Shown in pieces: positions 26,060 to 34,512 of a stretch of DNA of 64,000 nt. Numbering within the stretch: the stretch's first letter is position 1; every line of letters starts with the position of its first letter. Under the pieces are notes generated by a model. It ran no database searches and had not been told where the DNA came from. It worked only from the letters and a program-made list of their open reading frames with translations. The DNA is taken from assembly GCF_001676615.1 (NCBI RefSeq), contig NZ_LYXZ01000014.1:1-64000 (forward strand). Direction: 5' to 3'. This DNA comes from Labrys sp. WJW. GTDB lineage: Bacteria > Pseudomonadota > Alphaproteobacteria > Rhizobiales > Labraceae. A program made the translations under genes and the position numbers.

Positions 26060-27151
26060 ATGGCGAACTCGGTGGAATTCATCAATGCCGTCAAGCGCTT
26101 CGGCGACGTGACGGCGGTCGACGGCGTTTCCTTCTCGATCGCCGGTGGCGAGACCGTCGCCCTGCTCGGTCCGAGCGGCTGCGGCAAGACCACCATCCTG
26201 CGCATCATTGCCGGCTTCGAGCGGCCGGATGCCGGTGCCGTGCGCATCGCCGGCGAGGACGTCACCCGGCTCAGGCCCTATCAGCGCAATGTCGGCCTCC
26301 TGTTCCAGCATTATGCGCTGTTTCCGCACATGACGATCGCCGAGAACGTTGCCTATGGGCTGCGCTACCGGGGCTGCCCGCGCAACGAGATCGATGACCG
26401 CGTGACCCAGATGCTGGAGCTGGTGCGCCTGCCGGATTTCGGCCATCGCAAGCCCCATCAGCTTTCGGGCGGCCAGCAGCAGCGCGTCGCCCTGGCGCGC
26501 GCCCTGGCCACGCGCCCCGGCCTGGTCCTGCTCGACGAGCCGCTCTCCGCCCTCGACGCCAAATTGCGCCAGGAATTGCGGGCCGAGCTCAAGCAGGTGC
26601 TCGCCGCCGTCGACGCCACCACCATCGTGGTCACCCACGACCAGGAGGAGGCGATGAGCCTGGGCGAGCGCGTCTTCGTGATGAAGAGCGGCACGATCGT
26701 GCAGGAAGGGCCGCCGAACGAGGTCTATGGCCAGCCCCGCTCGCGCTTCGTGGCCGAGTTCATGGGCCGGGCGAACTGGTTCCGCGGCCGCCTGGAAGCC
26801 CATGGCAACGGCCTTGCCGCCTTTGTCGGCGCCAATGGCATGAAGCTCGTGGTCTCGACACCGCATGACACCGCCGGTCGGAGCGAGGTCGATCTGTGCG
26901 TGCGGCCTGAGAGTATCGACCTGATGCCCCTGCAGGCCGCCGCCACCTCCGGCGAGCGCAATCGCATCCCGGGCCAGGTGCTCGAGGTGACGCCGCTCGG
27001 TGCCATGCGGCAGATCCTGGTCGAACTGCAGGGCGGCGGGCAGGTCCTGGCCGTCCAGCCCAACCGCGGCAGCGACCTGCATGGCCTCGGCCAGCCGGTC
27101 ATCGTCGGGCTGCCGGCCGAAGGCTGCGTGGTCGTGCCGGTTGCAGCCTGA
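26060..27151 (+). CDS. ABC transporter ATP-binding protein (PotA-like)
   Basis: A 363-residue ATPase: Walker A GPSGCGKTT (about 34-42), signature LSGGQQQRVALARA, Walker B LVLLDEPLSALD, H-loop VVTHDQEEA, followed by a TOBE-type C-terminal regulatory domain (about 240-363). It energises the PotB/PotC-like pair. It is the only ATPase in the 22.9-29.6 kb transport block. Confidence 0.93.
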   Translation: MANSVEFINAVKRFGDVTAVDGVSFSIAGGETVALLGPSGCGKTTILRIIAGFERPDAGAVRIAGEDVTRLRPYQRNVGLLFQHYALFPHMTIAENVAYGLRYRGCPRNEIDDRVTQMLELVRLPDFGHRKPHQLSGGQQQRVALARALATRPGLVLLDEPLSALDAKLRQELRAELKQVLAAVDATTIVVTHDQEEAMSLGERVFVMKSGTIVQEGPPNEVYGQPRSRFVAEFMGRANWFRGRLEAHGNGLAAFVGANGMKLVVSTPHDTAGRSEVDLCVRPESIDLMPLQAAATSGERNRIPGQVLEVTPLGAMRQILVELQGGGQVLAVQPNRGSDLHGLGQPVIVGLPAEGCVVVPVAA

Positions 27152-27199
27152 GACGTTTCCTCCAACCAGAACAAACCATCCAAGGAAAGGACTGACATC

Positions 27200-27991
27200 A
27201 TGATCCTACGCAGTCTCCTGCGGGCCGCCACCCTGACGGCCACCCTGCTTGCTGCGACCGTCGCGGCCAAGGCCGACGCTCTCGACGACATCACCAAGGC
27301 CGGCGTGATCAATGTCGGCGTCTTCGCCGACTTCCCGCCCTTCTCCTCGGTCAATCCGGACATGAGCCTGAAGGGCTATGATATCGACGTCGCGCAGATC
27401 ATCGCCGACGGTCTCAAGGTCAAGCTCAACCTGGTCAGCGTGACCGGCCAGAATCGCATTCCCTTCCTCACCGAAAAGCGCGTCGATCTCCTGATGAGCG
27501 TCGGCTACAGCGCCGAGCGCGAGAAGGTAGTCGACTATGTCTCGGCCTACGCGCCCTATTACATTGCGGTGATCGGCCCGCAGGCCCTCAAGGTCAGCGG
27601 CAAGGACGATCTCGCCGACAAGTCCATTGCCGTCAACCGCGGCACGCTGGAGGACACCTCCCTCACGGCGGTGGTACCCGCTTCGGCCGATGTCCGTCGT
27701 TTCGACAATTATAATTCGGTAATCCAGGCCTTCCTCTCCGGCCAGGCCCAGGTGATGGTGGTGGGCAACGATGTCGGCTCGCAGGTGCTGGCCAAGCGGG
27801 TGGACCTCAAGCCCGAGCAGAAGTTCCAGCTCTTGTCCTCGCCCGACCATATCGCCATCAACAAGAACGAGCCGCGCCTCAAGCAGGCCCTCAACGATGC
27901 CGTCGCCAAGCTGCTGGCCGACGGCAAGCTCAACGAGATCTCGGTGAAGTGGTTGCAGAAGCCGCTCGATCCCAAGGATCTCAAGGACTGA
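27200..27991 (+). CDS. Polar amino acid ABC transporter substrate-binding protein
   Basis: A 263-residue family 3 (SBP_bac_3) periplasmic protein with a signal peptide (first about 26 residues). Conserved segments are FADFPPFSSVNPDMSLKGYD, GQNRIPFLTEKRVDLLMSVG and SIAVNRGTLEDT. It lies 48 bases after the PotA-like gene on the same strand and ahead of two HisM-type permeases, so the transport block appears continuous. Confidence 0.9.
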   Translation: MILRSLLRAATLTATLLAATVAAKADALDDITKAGVINVGVFADFPPFSSVNPDMSLKGYDIDVAQIIADGLKVKLNLVSVTGQNRIPFLTEKRVDLLMSVGYSAEREKVVDYVSAYAPYYIAVIGPQALKVSGKDDLADKSIAVNRGTLEDTSLTAVVPASADVRRFDNYNSVIQAFLSGQAQVMVVGNDVGSQVLAKRVDLKPEQKFQLLSSPDHIAINKNEPRLKQALNDAVAKLLADGKLNEISVKWLQKPLDPKDLKD

Positions 27992-28070
27992 GGTAATCGC
28001 TCGCCTTGGGGGTATTCGGCCCGCTGGCAGCCAGCACGCAACTCGCGGCCAAGCGGAGTGAGACGCAACA

Positions 28071-28223
28071 ATCCTTCCCCGGCTTCGGGGAAGGTGGGCC
28101 GGCGAAGCCGGACCGGATGGGGGCGAGCAACACGACCTGGCGGCTTTGTCGGCTCCATGGCGCCACCCTCCCCCTTCCGTCACCGCTGCGCGGCGACACC
28201 TTCCCCGAAACCGGGGAAGGATT
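28071..28223. repeat. REP-like palindromic element, class B
   Basis: AATCCTTCCCCGGCTTCGGG at the left and CCTTCCCCGAAACCGGGGAA near the right end, with an internal GGGCCGGCGAAGCCGGACCG variant of the middle part. It fills most of the 325-base gap (27992-28316) between the binding-protein gene and its permeases; no gene is seen there. Confidence 0.8.
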
Positions 28224-28316
28224 TCGGCGCTCTGTTCTGGAAACGCAGGATGTGTGTCTGCGCCAGCCTGTCGGGAGACCGGTTGGTGAGTTGGGTATTG
28301 AGAAAGGAATGCTGAC

Positions 28317-28985
28317 ATGGGCAGCAGTCTCGATTTCGGCTGGCTCGGCGAGGCGCTCGCCGCGATCGCGAGGGGAGCGGGCACCACGATCCTGATGATC
28401 CTGGTCTCGGCCCTGCTCGGGCTCGTTCTCAGCGTGCTGGGAGCGGCAGCGCGGCGCAGCCGCCAGGCGCCGCTGCGCTATGCGGTGACCGCCTATGTGG
28501 AACTGATCCGCAACACCCCGTTCATCGTGCAGATGTTCTTCATCTTCTTCGGGCTGCCGACGCTGGGCATCCTGCTCAACCCGCTGGTGGTCGCCATCGT
28601 GGCCATCACCATCAACCTCACCGCTTATGGCATCGAGATCGTCGGGGCCGGCCTCGATGCCGTGTCGCGCGGGCAGAAGGAGGCGGGCCTGGCGCTCGGC
28701 CTGCGGCCCAGGCAGGTCTTCGTCAAGGTCGTGCTGCCCCAGGCGCTCAAGGTGATCTTTCCCGCCCTCAGCAGCCAGATCGTCATCATGATGCTGGAAT
28801 CGGCGGCCGTCTCCCAGATCGCGGTGAAGGAACTGACCTATGAGGCCGACCTCATCCAGGCCCGCACCTTCCTGCCCTTCGAGACCTATCTGGTGGTCGC
28901 CCTGATCTATCTCTTGCTGAGCATCGTGCTGCGGCGCCTGCTGCGGTTCGGCGGCCAGCGTTTCCTGTTCGGGGGTGTGGCATGA
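28317..28985 (+). CDS. Amino acid ABC transporter permease (HisM/GlnP family)
   Basis: A 222-residue permease with the family signature ELIRNTPFIVQMFFIFFGLP and an EAA loop GQKEAGLALGLRPRQVFVKV. It overlaps the next permease gene by 4 bases (28982-28985). Probably heterodimerises with it. Confidence 0.92.
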   Translation: MGSSLDFGWLGEALAAIARGAGTTILMILVSALLGLVLSVLGAAARRSRQAPLRYAVTAYVELIRNTPFIVQMFFIFFGLPTLGILLNPLVVAIVAITINLTAYGIEIVGAGLDAVSRGQKEAGLALGLRPRQVFVKVVLPQALKVIFPALSSQIVIMMLESAAVSQIAVKELTYEADLIQARTFLPFETYLVVALIYLLLSIVLRRLLRFGGQRFLFGGVA

Positions 28986-29623
28986 TCGAGTTCACGTTCT
29001 GGGATATCGCCCGCAATTTGCTGCTGGCGGCGCGCTGGACCATCCTGCTCTCGATCGTCGCCTTCATCGGCGGCGGCCTGGTGGGCCTTGCCATCCTGAT
29101 CGCCCGCATCGACCGGCGCAAATGGGTGCGCCGTCCGGCCGAATGGTATATCGGCCTGTTCCAGGGCACGCCGCTCCTGTTGCAGCTCTTCCTGGTCTTC
29201 TTCGGCCTGCCGCGCATCGGGCTGCGCATCGATCCCTGGCTGACGGCGGTGCTGGGCCTGACCCTGTGTGCCAGCGCCTTTCTCGCCGAGATCTGGCGGG
29301 GCGGCGTCGAGGCCCTGCCGCGCGGCCAATGGGAAGCCAGCGCCAGCCTCGGCCTGCATTACTGGCGCCAGCTTCGCCTGGTCATCCTGCCCCAGGTGCT
29401 CTCGATGACCCGCGCCCCGACCGTCGGCTTCCTGATCCAGCTGGTGAAGAGCACGGCGTTGACCTCGATCATCGGCTTCGAGGAATTGCTGCGCACGGCC
29501 AATGCCATCAACAACGCCACCTTCGACCCCTTTACCGTGTACGGCTTCGTGGCGCTGATCTTCTTCGTGATCTGCTTCCCGCTGACGCGGTATGTCGAGG
29601 CGCTGGAACGGCGAAAGGCGTAG
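28982..29623 (+). CDS. Amino acid ABC transporter permease (HisM/GlnP family)
   Basis: A 213-residue permease with YIGLFQGTPLLLQLFLVFFG and the EAA loop GQWEASASLGLHYWRQLRLV. It is the last gene of the block; no GlnQ-type ATPase follows, and the next gene is on the other strand 38 bases away. The ATPase must come from elsewhere or from the PotA-like gene. Confidence 0.92.
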   Translation: MIEFTFWDIARNLLLAARWTILLSIVAFIGGGLVGLAILIARIDRRKWVRRPAEWYIGLFQGTPLLLQLFLVFFGLPRIGLRIDPWLTAVLGLTLCASAFLAEIWRGGVEALPRGQWEASASLGLHYWRQLRLVILPQVLSMTRAPTVGFLIQLVKSTALTSIIGFEELLRTANAINNATFDPFTVYGFVALIFFVICFPLTRYVEALERRKA

Positions 29624-29661
29624 GGCCGATCTCATCGGCCCCATCACGAGCAGCTCTTCAT

Positions 29662-30435
29662 TCACTGGTCGCCGTCGCGGTCCCGGAAATCGGTCTCGCC
29701 CTTCTTCCAATAGCCGGAAGCGGTAATGCGCCGGCGTTCGAGGCCGAGATCCGCCTGGAAGTGGCGGCGTATGCTGCGCACGGTGCCGGCTTCGGCGGCG
29801 ACCCAGACCTCGCTGTCATGCCGCGGCAGGCTTGCCGCCGTCATCGCATCCTGGAGTGCCGTGCCGATACCGGCCGGCAGGCCATGGCGGGGCAACCAGG
29901 TCAAGCTGACCTCGGCCCGGGAAGGCAGGATCTGGGCATCCTCGGCTTCCGGGATTTCGATGAACGCCTCGACTTTCACGCCGGCAGGAAGCGCTTCGAG
30001 GATGGCGCCGATGGCCGGAAGTGCCGTCTCGTCACCACCGATCAGCAGATGCCGCAGCTCGGGATCGAGCCGGAAGCCGCCACGCGGCCCGGCGATCTGG
30101 ATCACGTCGCCGGGCTGTGCCTGCGCCGCCCAGAGCGAGCAGGGGCCGTCGCCATGCAGCACGAAGTCGATATCGATTTCGGCATCCGCCTCGCGGAAGG
30201 CCCGGATGGTATAGGCGCGCCCGCTCGGCCGGTCCGAGCCGGGCGTCGGCACGAAAACCTTCACCCATTGGCCTGGCCGGTTCGCCGGAAAGGCCTCCAG
30301 GGCCGCGCTGGCGATGGTGACGCGCCGCATATGGGGCGTCACCGGACGGATGGTTCGCACTTCAGCCACGCGCAGGCGGCGTTCGGGCGGGGTGGGGCGC
30401 TGATCCGCGCCCTGATGCAGGTCGTGCATTCTCAT
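29662..30435 (-). CDS. Siderophore-interacting protein (ViuB/FAD-dependent ferric reductase family)
   Basis: A 257-residue SIP-family protein. The N-terminal FAD domain has GRAYTIRAF (RxYTxR-type motif, residues about 71-79) and the C-terminal domain has HLLIGGDETALPAIGAILE and EVWVAAEAGTVRSIRRHF. Members reduce ferric siderophores in the cytoplasm using NAD(P)H. It follows the MFS gene by 26 bases, so export and iron handling may be linked. No clear Fur site was identified. Confidence 0.9.
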   Translation of the reverse strand: MRMHDLHQGADQRPTPPERRLRVAEVRTIRPVTPHMRRVTIASAALEAFPANRPGQWVKVFVPTPGSDRPSGRAYTIRAFREADAEIDIDFVLHGDGPCSLWAAQAQPGDVIQIAGPRGGFRLDPELRHLLIGGDETALPAIGAILEALPAGVKVEAFIEIPEAEDAQILPSRAEVSLTWLPRHGLPAGIGTALQDAMTAASLPRHDSEVWVAAEAGTVRSIRRHFQADLGLERRRITASGYWKKGETDFRDRDGDQ

Positions 30436-30461
30436 GATTGTGGTCCTTGGGAAGAGGTTGA

Positions 30462-31898
30462 TCAGGCGCGGCGGCGCAGGGTGGCCAGTGCCAGGAGCAG
30501 GGCCGCAGCACCCATGGCGCCACCCAGCTGGAAGGCCGTTCGCATGCCCCGGGCGATGGCTTCGGGTGCCGCCGCGCTGCTGTCGCCGCCGACGGCGTGG
30601 GCGAAGACGGCTCCCATCAGCGAGGCACCGGTGATCAGGCCGAGATTGCGGGCGAGCGCCAGCAGGCCGGAGACGAGGCCGCGCTGTTCAGGGCGGGCAT
30701 CCGCCATCACAGCGGTGTTGTTCGGGGTCTGGAAGAAGGCCAGGCCGATGCTGATGAGCAGGATGGCAGCGATGTAGACCGGCACGCCGTGGTCGACGGA
30801 GAGCTGGGCCATGCCGAAGGCGCCGATGGTGAACAGGGCGATGCCGAACACCATGACCTGCCGCGCTCCGAAACGGTCGGCGACATAGCCGGCCGGAATG
30901 CCCATCAAGGCGGCCACGATCGGACCGATGGTCATGACCATGCCGACGCTGCGGGTGTCCAGGCTCGCGGCCTTGGCGAGGAAGAACGGGCTGAGCACCA
31001 GCGTCGCCATCATCACGGCATAGATCAGCACGCTCATCGCCATGCTGGCCGAGAGCAGCCGATTGCGGAACATGGCCAGCCGCAGCAGCGGGGCGGACGC
31101 CTTGACCTGCACGGCCAGGAACAGCGCCAGGCCGGCGACGGCACCGGTGAGGAGCTGCAAGACCAGCGTATCGGAAAAGCCGCGGGCCCCGGAGAACGTC
31201 ATGGCCAGGCTATAGGCGGTGAGCGCGCCGGCGAACAGCGCCGTGCCCAGCCAGTCGAAGCGGGCGGCGGAAACCGCGTGCCTGGGCGCATCGACCGCTG
31301 CCGGCAAATAGCGGCTGATCAGCAGATAAGCGAGCAGGCCGAAGGGAAGATTGAGCCAGAACATGGCCGGCCAGCCGAAGGAGGCCAGTGCCAGCGACCC
31401 GAGCGAGGGACCGAGGGCAATGCCGAACGAGACCATGGTGGAGAGCACGCCCATGGCCAGGCCGGTGCGTTCCCTGGGGAAGACTTCGCCGACAAAGGCG
31501 AAGGACAGCGCCATGATGATGGCACCGCCGAGCCCCTGCGCGGCCCGTCCGGCGATCAGCACGGTGAGATTGGGCGCCAGGGCACAGGCGACCGACGCTG
31601 CCATGAAGATCACCAGGCCGGCGAGATAGAGCCGCTTCTTGCCGAGCTGGTCACCGAAGCGGCCGACGCCGACGATGAGCGCGGTGACGACCAGGAGATA
31701 GCTCACCACCACCCATTGCACTGCCCCGAAGGAGGTGCCGAAGGTCGTCACCAGGTGCGGCAGGCCGACATTGACGATGTTGGTGCCGAGCTGGGAGAGC
31801 AGGATGGCGAGGGAGAGGCCGGCAAGCACGAAGCTGGTGCGGATCGGCCGATGATGGACCGCCGGTGTGGCGGGATGGGGATGAATGGCTTGATTCAT
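30462..31898 (-). CDS. MFS transporter (DHA2/EmrB-like, 14-TM type)
   Basis: A 478-residue membrane protein rich in hydrophobic segments with MFS motif A-like GRFGDQLGKKRLYLAGLVIF near residue 79 and the motif C-like region GVLSTMVSFGIALGPSLGSL. DHA2 proteins export drugs or small metabolites, including siderophores, with proton exchange. Organised as an operon with the SIP gene and divergent from LysR at 32051. Confidence 0.9.
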   Translation of the reverse strand: MNQAIHPHPATPAVHHRPIRTSFVLAGLSLAILLSQLGTNIVNVGLPHLVTTFGTSFGAVQWVVVSYLLVVTALIVGVGRFGDQLGKKRLYLAGLVIFMAASVACALAPNLTVLIAGRAAQGLGGAIIMALSFAFVGEVFPRERTGLAMGVLSTMVSFGIALGPSLGSLALASFGWPAMFWLNLPFGLLAYLLISRYLPAAVDAPRHAVSAARFDWLGTALFAGALTAYSLAMTFSGARGFSDTLVLQLLTGAVAGLALFLAVQVKASAPLLRLAMFRNRLLSASMAMSVLIYAVMMATLVLSPFFLAKAASLDTRSVGMVMTIGPIVAALMGIPAGYVADRFGARQVMVFGIALFTIGAFGMAQLSVDHGVPVYIAAILLISIGLAFFQTPNNTAVMADARPEQRGLVSGLLALARNLGLITGASLMGAVFAHAVGGDSSAAAPEAIARGMRTAFQLGGAMGAAALLLALATLRRRA

Positions 31899-32050
31899 GA
31901 TGGACCGAGTGTTGGAGGCTCCGAGGGGAGCGGTGCGTCCGGGCTGTGCCGGACTGATCTCGGTCTGTTTCTAAGTCTGCCAAAATAATGCATACAGTGC
32001 AATGATGGCAATGTATAAATGCATCAGACGCACTCGAAGTCACCAGCCCG

Positions 32051-32962
32051 ATGAATCGCCCCAGCTCCGCCACGCCACCACCCCTGGTGGACATGAATCT
32101 CCTGGTCGCCCTCGATGCCCTGCTCTCGGAGGGCAGCGTGGCCGGGGCGGCACAGCGCATGAATCTCAGCCCGCCGGCCATGAGCCGCCAGCTCACCCGC
32201 ATTCGCCATTTGCTGCGCGACCCCGTGCTGGTGCGGGCCGGGCGTGGCCTGGTGCCGACCCCGCGCGCCGAGGCGTTGCGCGACCGCTTGCGGCGGCTGG
32301 TTCAGGACGCGGAGGCGGTGATACGGGGCGAGGGTGCCATCGATCCGGCCACGCTGGAACGCGATTTCTGCGTACGTACCAATGACGGCTTCGTCGCCGC
32401 TTTCGGCGCCGCGATCGCCACGGCCCTGACGCGAGAGGCGCCGAAGGTCAGGGTGCGCTTTGCGCCGCAGGGCAAGGAGGATGTCGAGCCGCTGCGCGAG
32501 GGCAGCGTCGATCTCGACATCGGCGTCATCGGTGCCATGGGACCGGAGGTCCGGCTCCAAGCCCTGCTGCATGATCGCTTCGTCGGCGTGATCCGGCAGG
32601 GCCATCCGCTGGCGGGCGAGCCGATGACGCCGCAGGCCTTCACGCGTTTTCCCCATGTCTCCGTCTCGCGACGCGGGCGTTTCGAGGGGCCGCTGGATAC
32701 GGCGCTTGGTGCGCTGGGGCTCACGCGCACCGTTTCGGTAGCTGTCGCCAATTTTGCCGACGCGCTGACGCTGGTGCGCTCGAGCGATCACATCGCCTCG
32801 GTGGCCGCGCGCCTGACCGAACCGCTGCGCCAGGGCATGGTTACCTTCGACCTGCCGGTGAAGACCGATGCCCTCGCCATCTCGATGGCCTGGCACCCGC
32901 GCTTTGACGCCGACCCCGCTCATCGCTGGCTGCGGTCCTGCGTGAGGGCGTGCGTGCGCTGA
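32051..32962 (+). CDS. LysR-family transcriptional regulator
   Basis: A 303-residue LysR protein: HTH LSEGSVAGAAQRMNLSPPAM (about 27-46) and effector domain resembling the NodD/MexT-like subgroup (RTNDGFVAAFG, VSVSRRGRFEGPLD). It is divergent from the MFS gene with a 152-base shared region, and probably controls it. That region contains AATGCATACAGTGCAATGAT, an AT-rich candidate binding site. Confidence 0.9.
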   Translation: MNRPSSATPPPLVDMNLLVALDALLSEGSVAGAAQRMNLSPPAMSRQLTRIRHLLRDPVLVRAGRGLVPTPRAEALRDRLRRLVQDAEAVIRGEGAIDPATLERDFCVRTNDGFVAAFGAAIATALTREAPKVRVRFAPQGKEDVEPLREGSVDLDIGVIGAMGPEVRLQALLHDRFVGVIRQGHPLAGEPMTPQAFTRFPHVSVSRRGRFEGPLDTALGALGLTRTVSVAVANFADALTLVRSSDHIASVAARLTEPLRQGMVTFDLPVKTDALAISMAWHPRFDADPAHRWLRSCVRACVR

Positions 32963-33025
32963 GTTCACCGCCTTTGTAAAAAAGGGGCGCGTCCGCCGAC
33001 GGGAGACCGGCGATGCGGAATGCGC

Positions 33026-33286
33026 CTATTCGGCCAGCGCCTGTTCGACGGCAGCCCGCTCCACCTCCAGCAATGGCGCCAGCACCTTGTAAGCCTTGGT
33101 CTTCACGCCCGGCTGCATCACCAGGATCACCGTCTCGGTGCCGGGGCAGGCGGCATCGCCGCACTGGATCTCGCTGACGGAGATGGCGGTCTCCTCGTCG
33201 AGCCCCAGAATCTCCCGCGTCATCTGCTTGATGGCGGCGGCCCTGTCGCGGTCGGCCTGGCTGGGCTTGCGAAACAGGCCGAACAC
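33026..33286 (-). CDS. Small conserved hypothetical protein with CGDAACPGTET motif
   Basis: An 86-residue product read from GTG 33286, just 4 bases after the WD40 stop, with GGAG upstream. It shows ISVSEIQCGDAACPGTETVI (two cysteines five residues apart, possibly metal-binding) and a helical C-terminus. Function unknown. Tight coupling to the WD40 gene and nearness to a COG0523 GTPase suggest a shared role, perhaps in metal supply. A start at 33406 would overlap the WD40 gene by more than 100 bases and is rejected. Confidence 0.65.
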   Translation of the reverse strand: MFGLFRKPSQADRDRAAAIKQMTREILGLDEETAISVSEIQCGDAACPGTETVILVMQPGVKTKAYKVLAPLLEVERAAVEQALAE

Positions 33287-33290
33287 CACC

Positions 33291-34313
33291 TCAGGCGGCT
33301 CCGGGCAGAGTGAGGATGCCGGCGGCGCCATCCTCGGCGCCGAGGGCGAGCTGGGCACCCGTCTTGTCCCAGGCGAGTGCCGTGATACCCGATCCGGGCA
33401 CGGCACGGCGCACCAGGATCTCCGAGGCGTCGGTCAGGCGGCAGAGCAGCACGCAGCCATCCTCGTAGCCGAGCGCCAGCACCAGTGCCTTGGGGTGGAA
33501 GGCGACCCGCGTCACCTTGGCGTGGCGAATGCCGCATTCGCGCGGCGCCTTGCCCATCGGGCCGTCCTTGCTCTGGAACGGCCAGACGATGCCGGCATCG
33601 GCGCCGGAGGTCGCCAGCCAGTTGCCGTCATGCGACCAGGAGAAGGAGCGCGTCTTGGAGGGATAGCCCGACATGCGCATGTGCTTCTTCTCGGCGACCG
33701 TCCAGCCATGGAGGGTGTTTTCCTGCATGGAGGTGACGATGAAGCGGTTGTCGGGCGAAATCGTGATGTCGAGGTGGCTGCCCTTCCATTCGTAGAATTC
33801 GGGGGCGGCGGTGGAATTGGGGAACCAGGCCGAAACGCCGTTGTAATGGGCGATGGCCAGGCGGTAGCCCTTCGGCATGAAGGCCAGGCCCCGCACGCTG
33901 GACGGTGCCGTCCACTGCTTCACATTGCCCTTTTCGTCGCGGGCATAGACGGCTTTGCCCGCCGACCAGGCCGCGGCGCCGCTTGCCGAGATCGCCACCG
34001 CGTCGATCCACTTGTTGCCGGCTTCGCCGATCTGGCCGATCTCGCCATTGGCGGAGAGGGCCATAATGCGCCCGTCGTCGCCGCCGGCCACGAGCGTGCT
34101 GGCATTGGCGGCGACAGCCAGCACGCCGGCATCGCCGAACAGGGCGTCGCGCTTCTCCTCGCCGATCTCCGCCCTGAGCACGGTGCCGTCGGCCAAGGCG
34201 AAGACGGGCGTGCGGCCCAGCCAATGGCAGGCCAGCACGTGGCTGCCGGCCTCGACCGGGGTGACGCTTTCGGACAGGGAAGGGAAGGAGGTGGTGTTCA
34301 AGGCGGGGCTCAT
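33291..34313 (-). CDS. WD40 repeat domain protein
   Basis: A 340-residue beta-propeller protein with repeated WD-type blades, for example LAFMPKGYRLAIAHYNGVSA, SWSHDGNWLATSGADAGIVW and VAFHPKALVLALGYEDG. No signal peptide is evident, so it is probably cytoplasmic. It follows a COG0523 GTPase gene, interrupted by a repeat element, and precedes a small Cys-containing protein. A scaffold role is likely; no enzymatic motif is seen. ATG 34313 chosen; extension to 34448 crosses a palindromic repeat. Confidence 0.85.
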   Translation of the reverse strand: MSPALNTTSFPSLSESVTPVEAGSHVLACHWLGRTPVFALADGTVLRAEIGEEKRDALFGDAGVLAVAANASTLVAGGDDGRIMALSANGEIGQIGEAGNKWIDAVAISASGAAAWSAGKAVYARDEKGNVKQWTAPSSVRGLAFMPKGYRLAIAHYNGVSAWFPNSTAAPEFYEWKGSHLDITISPDNRFIVTSMQENTLHGWTVAEKKHMRMSGYPSKTRSFSWSHDGNWLATSGADAGIVWPFQSKDGPMGKAPRECGIRHAKVTRVAFHPKALVLALGYEDGCVLLCRLTDASEILVRRAVPGSGITALAWDKTGAQLALGAEDGAAGILTLPGAA

Positions 34314-34352
34314 GGACAAGAGGCGGGGATGTTCTGGGGTTGCGCGGCGATT

Positions 34353-34500
34353 TACCCCCATCCCCCTGCCGGGACCTCTAGTCAACTCAAGTGAGTTGAC
34401 GACACCCGCGAGGGGAGAAGGAGTTTGATTCGGCTCGACACATCCCATTGAAATCCCTTCTCCCCTCGCGGGAGAAGGTGGCGGAAGCCGGATGAGGGGT
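34353..34500. repeat. REP-like element, class A, with nested hairpin insertion
   Basis: Class A arms are present (CCCCCATCCCCCTGCCGGGA and CCTTCTCCCCTCGCGGGAGA with GCCGGATGAGGGG). The left-side arm carries the same inserted hairpin as 13755-13774: GTCAACTC (34381-34388), AAGT, GAGTTGAC (34393-34400), then GACACCCG. It lies between the COG0523 and WD40 genes. Confidence 0.8.
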
Positions 34501-34512
34501 GCAATCTCCTCC

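Noticed and set aside
6313..28223. Repeated palindromes as a CRISPR array
   Set aside because: The copies are dispersed kilobases apart, have no regular spacers and no cas genes are present.
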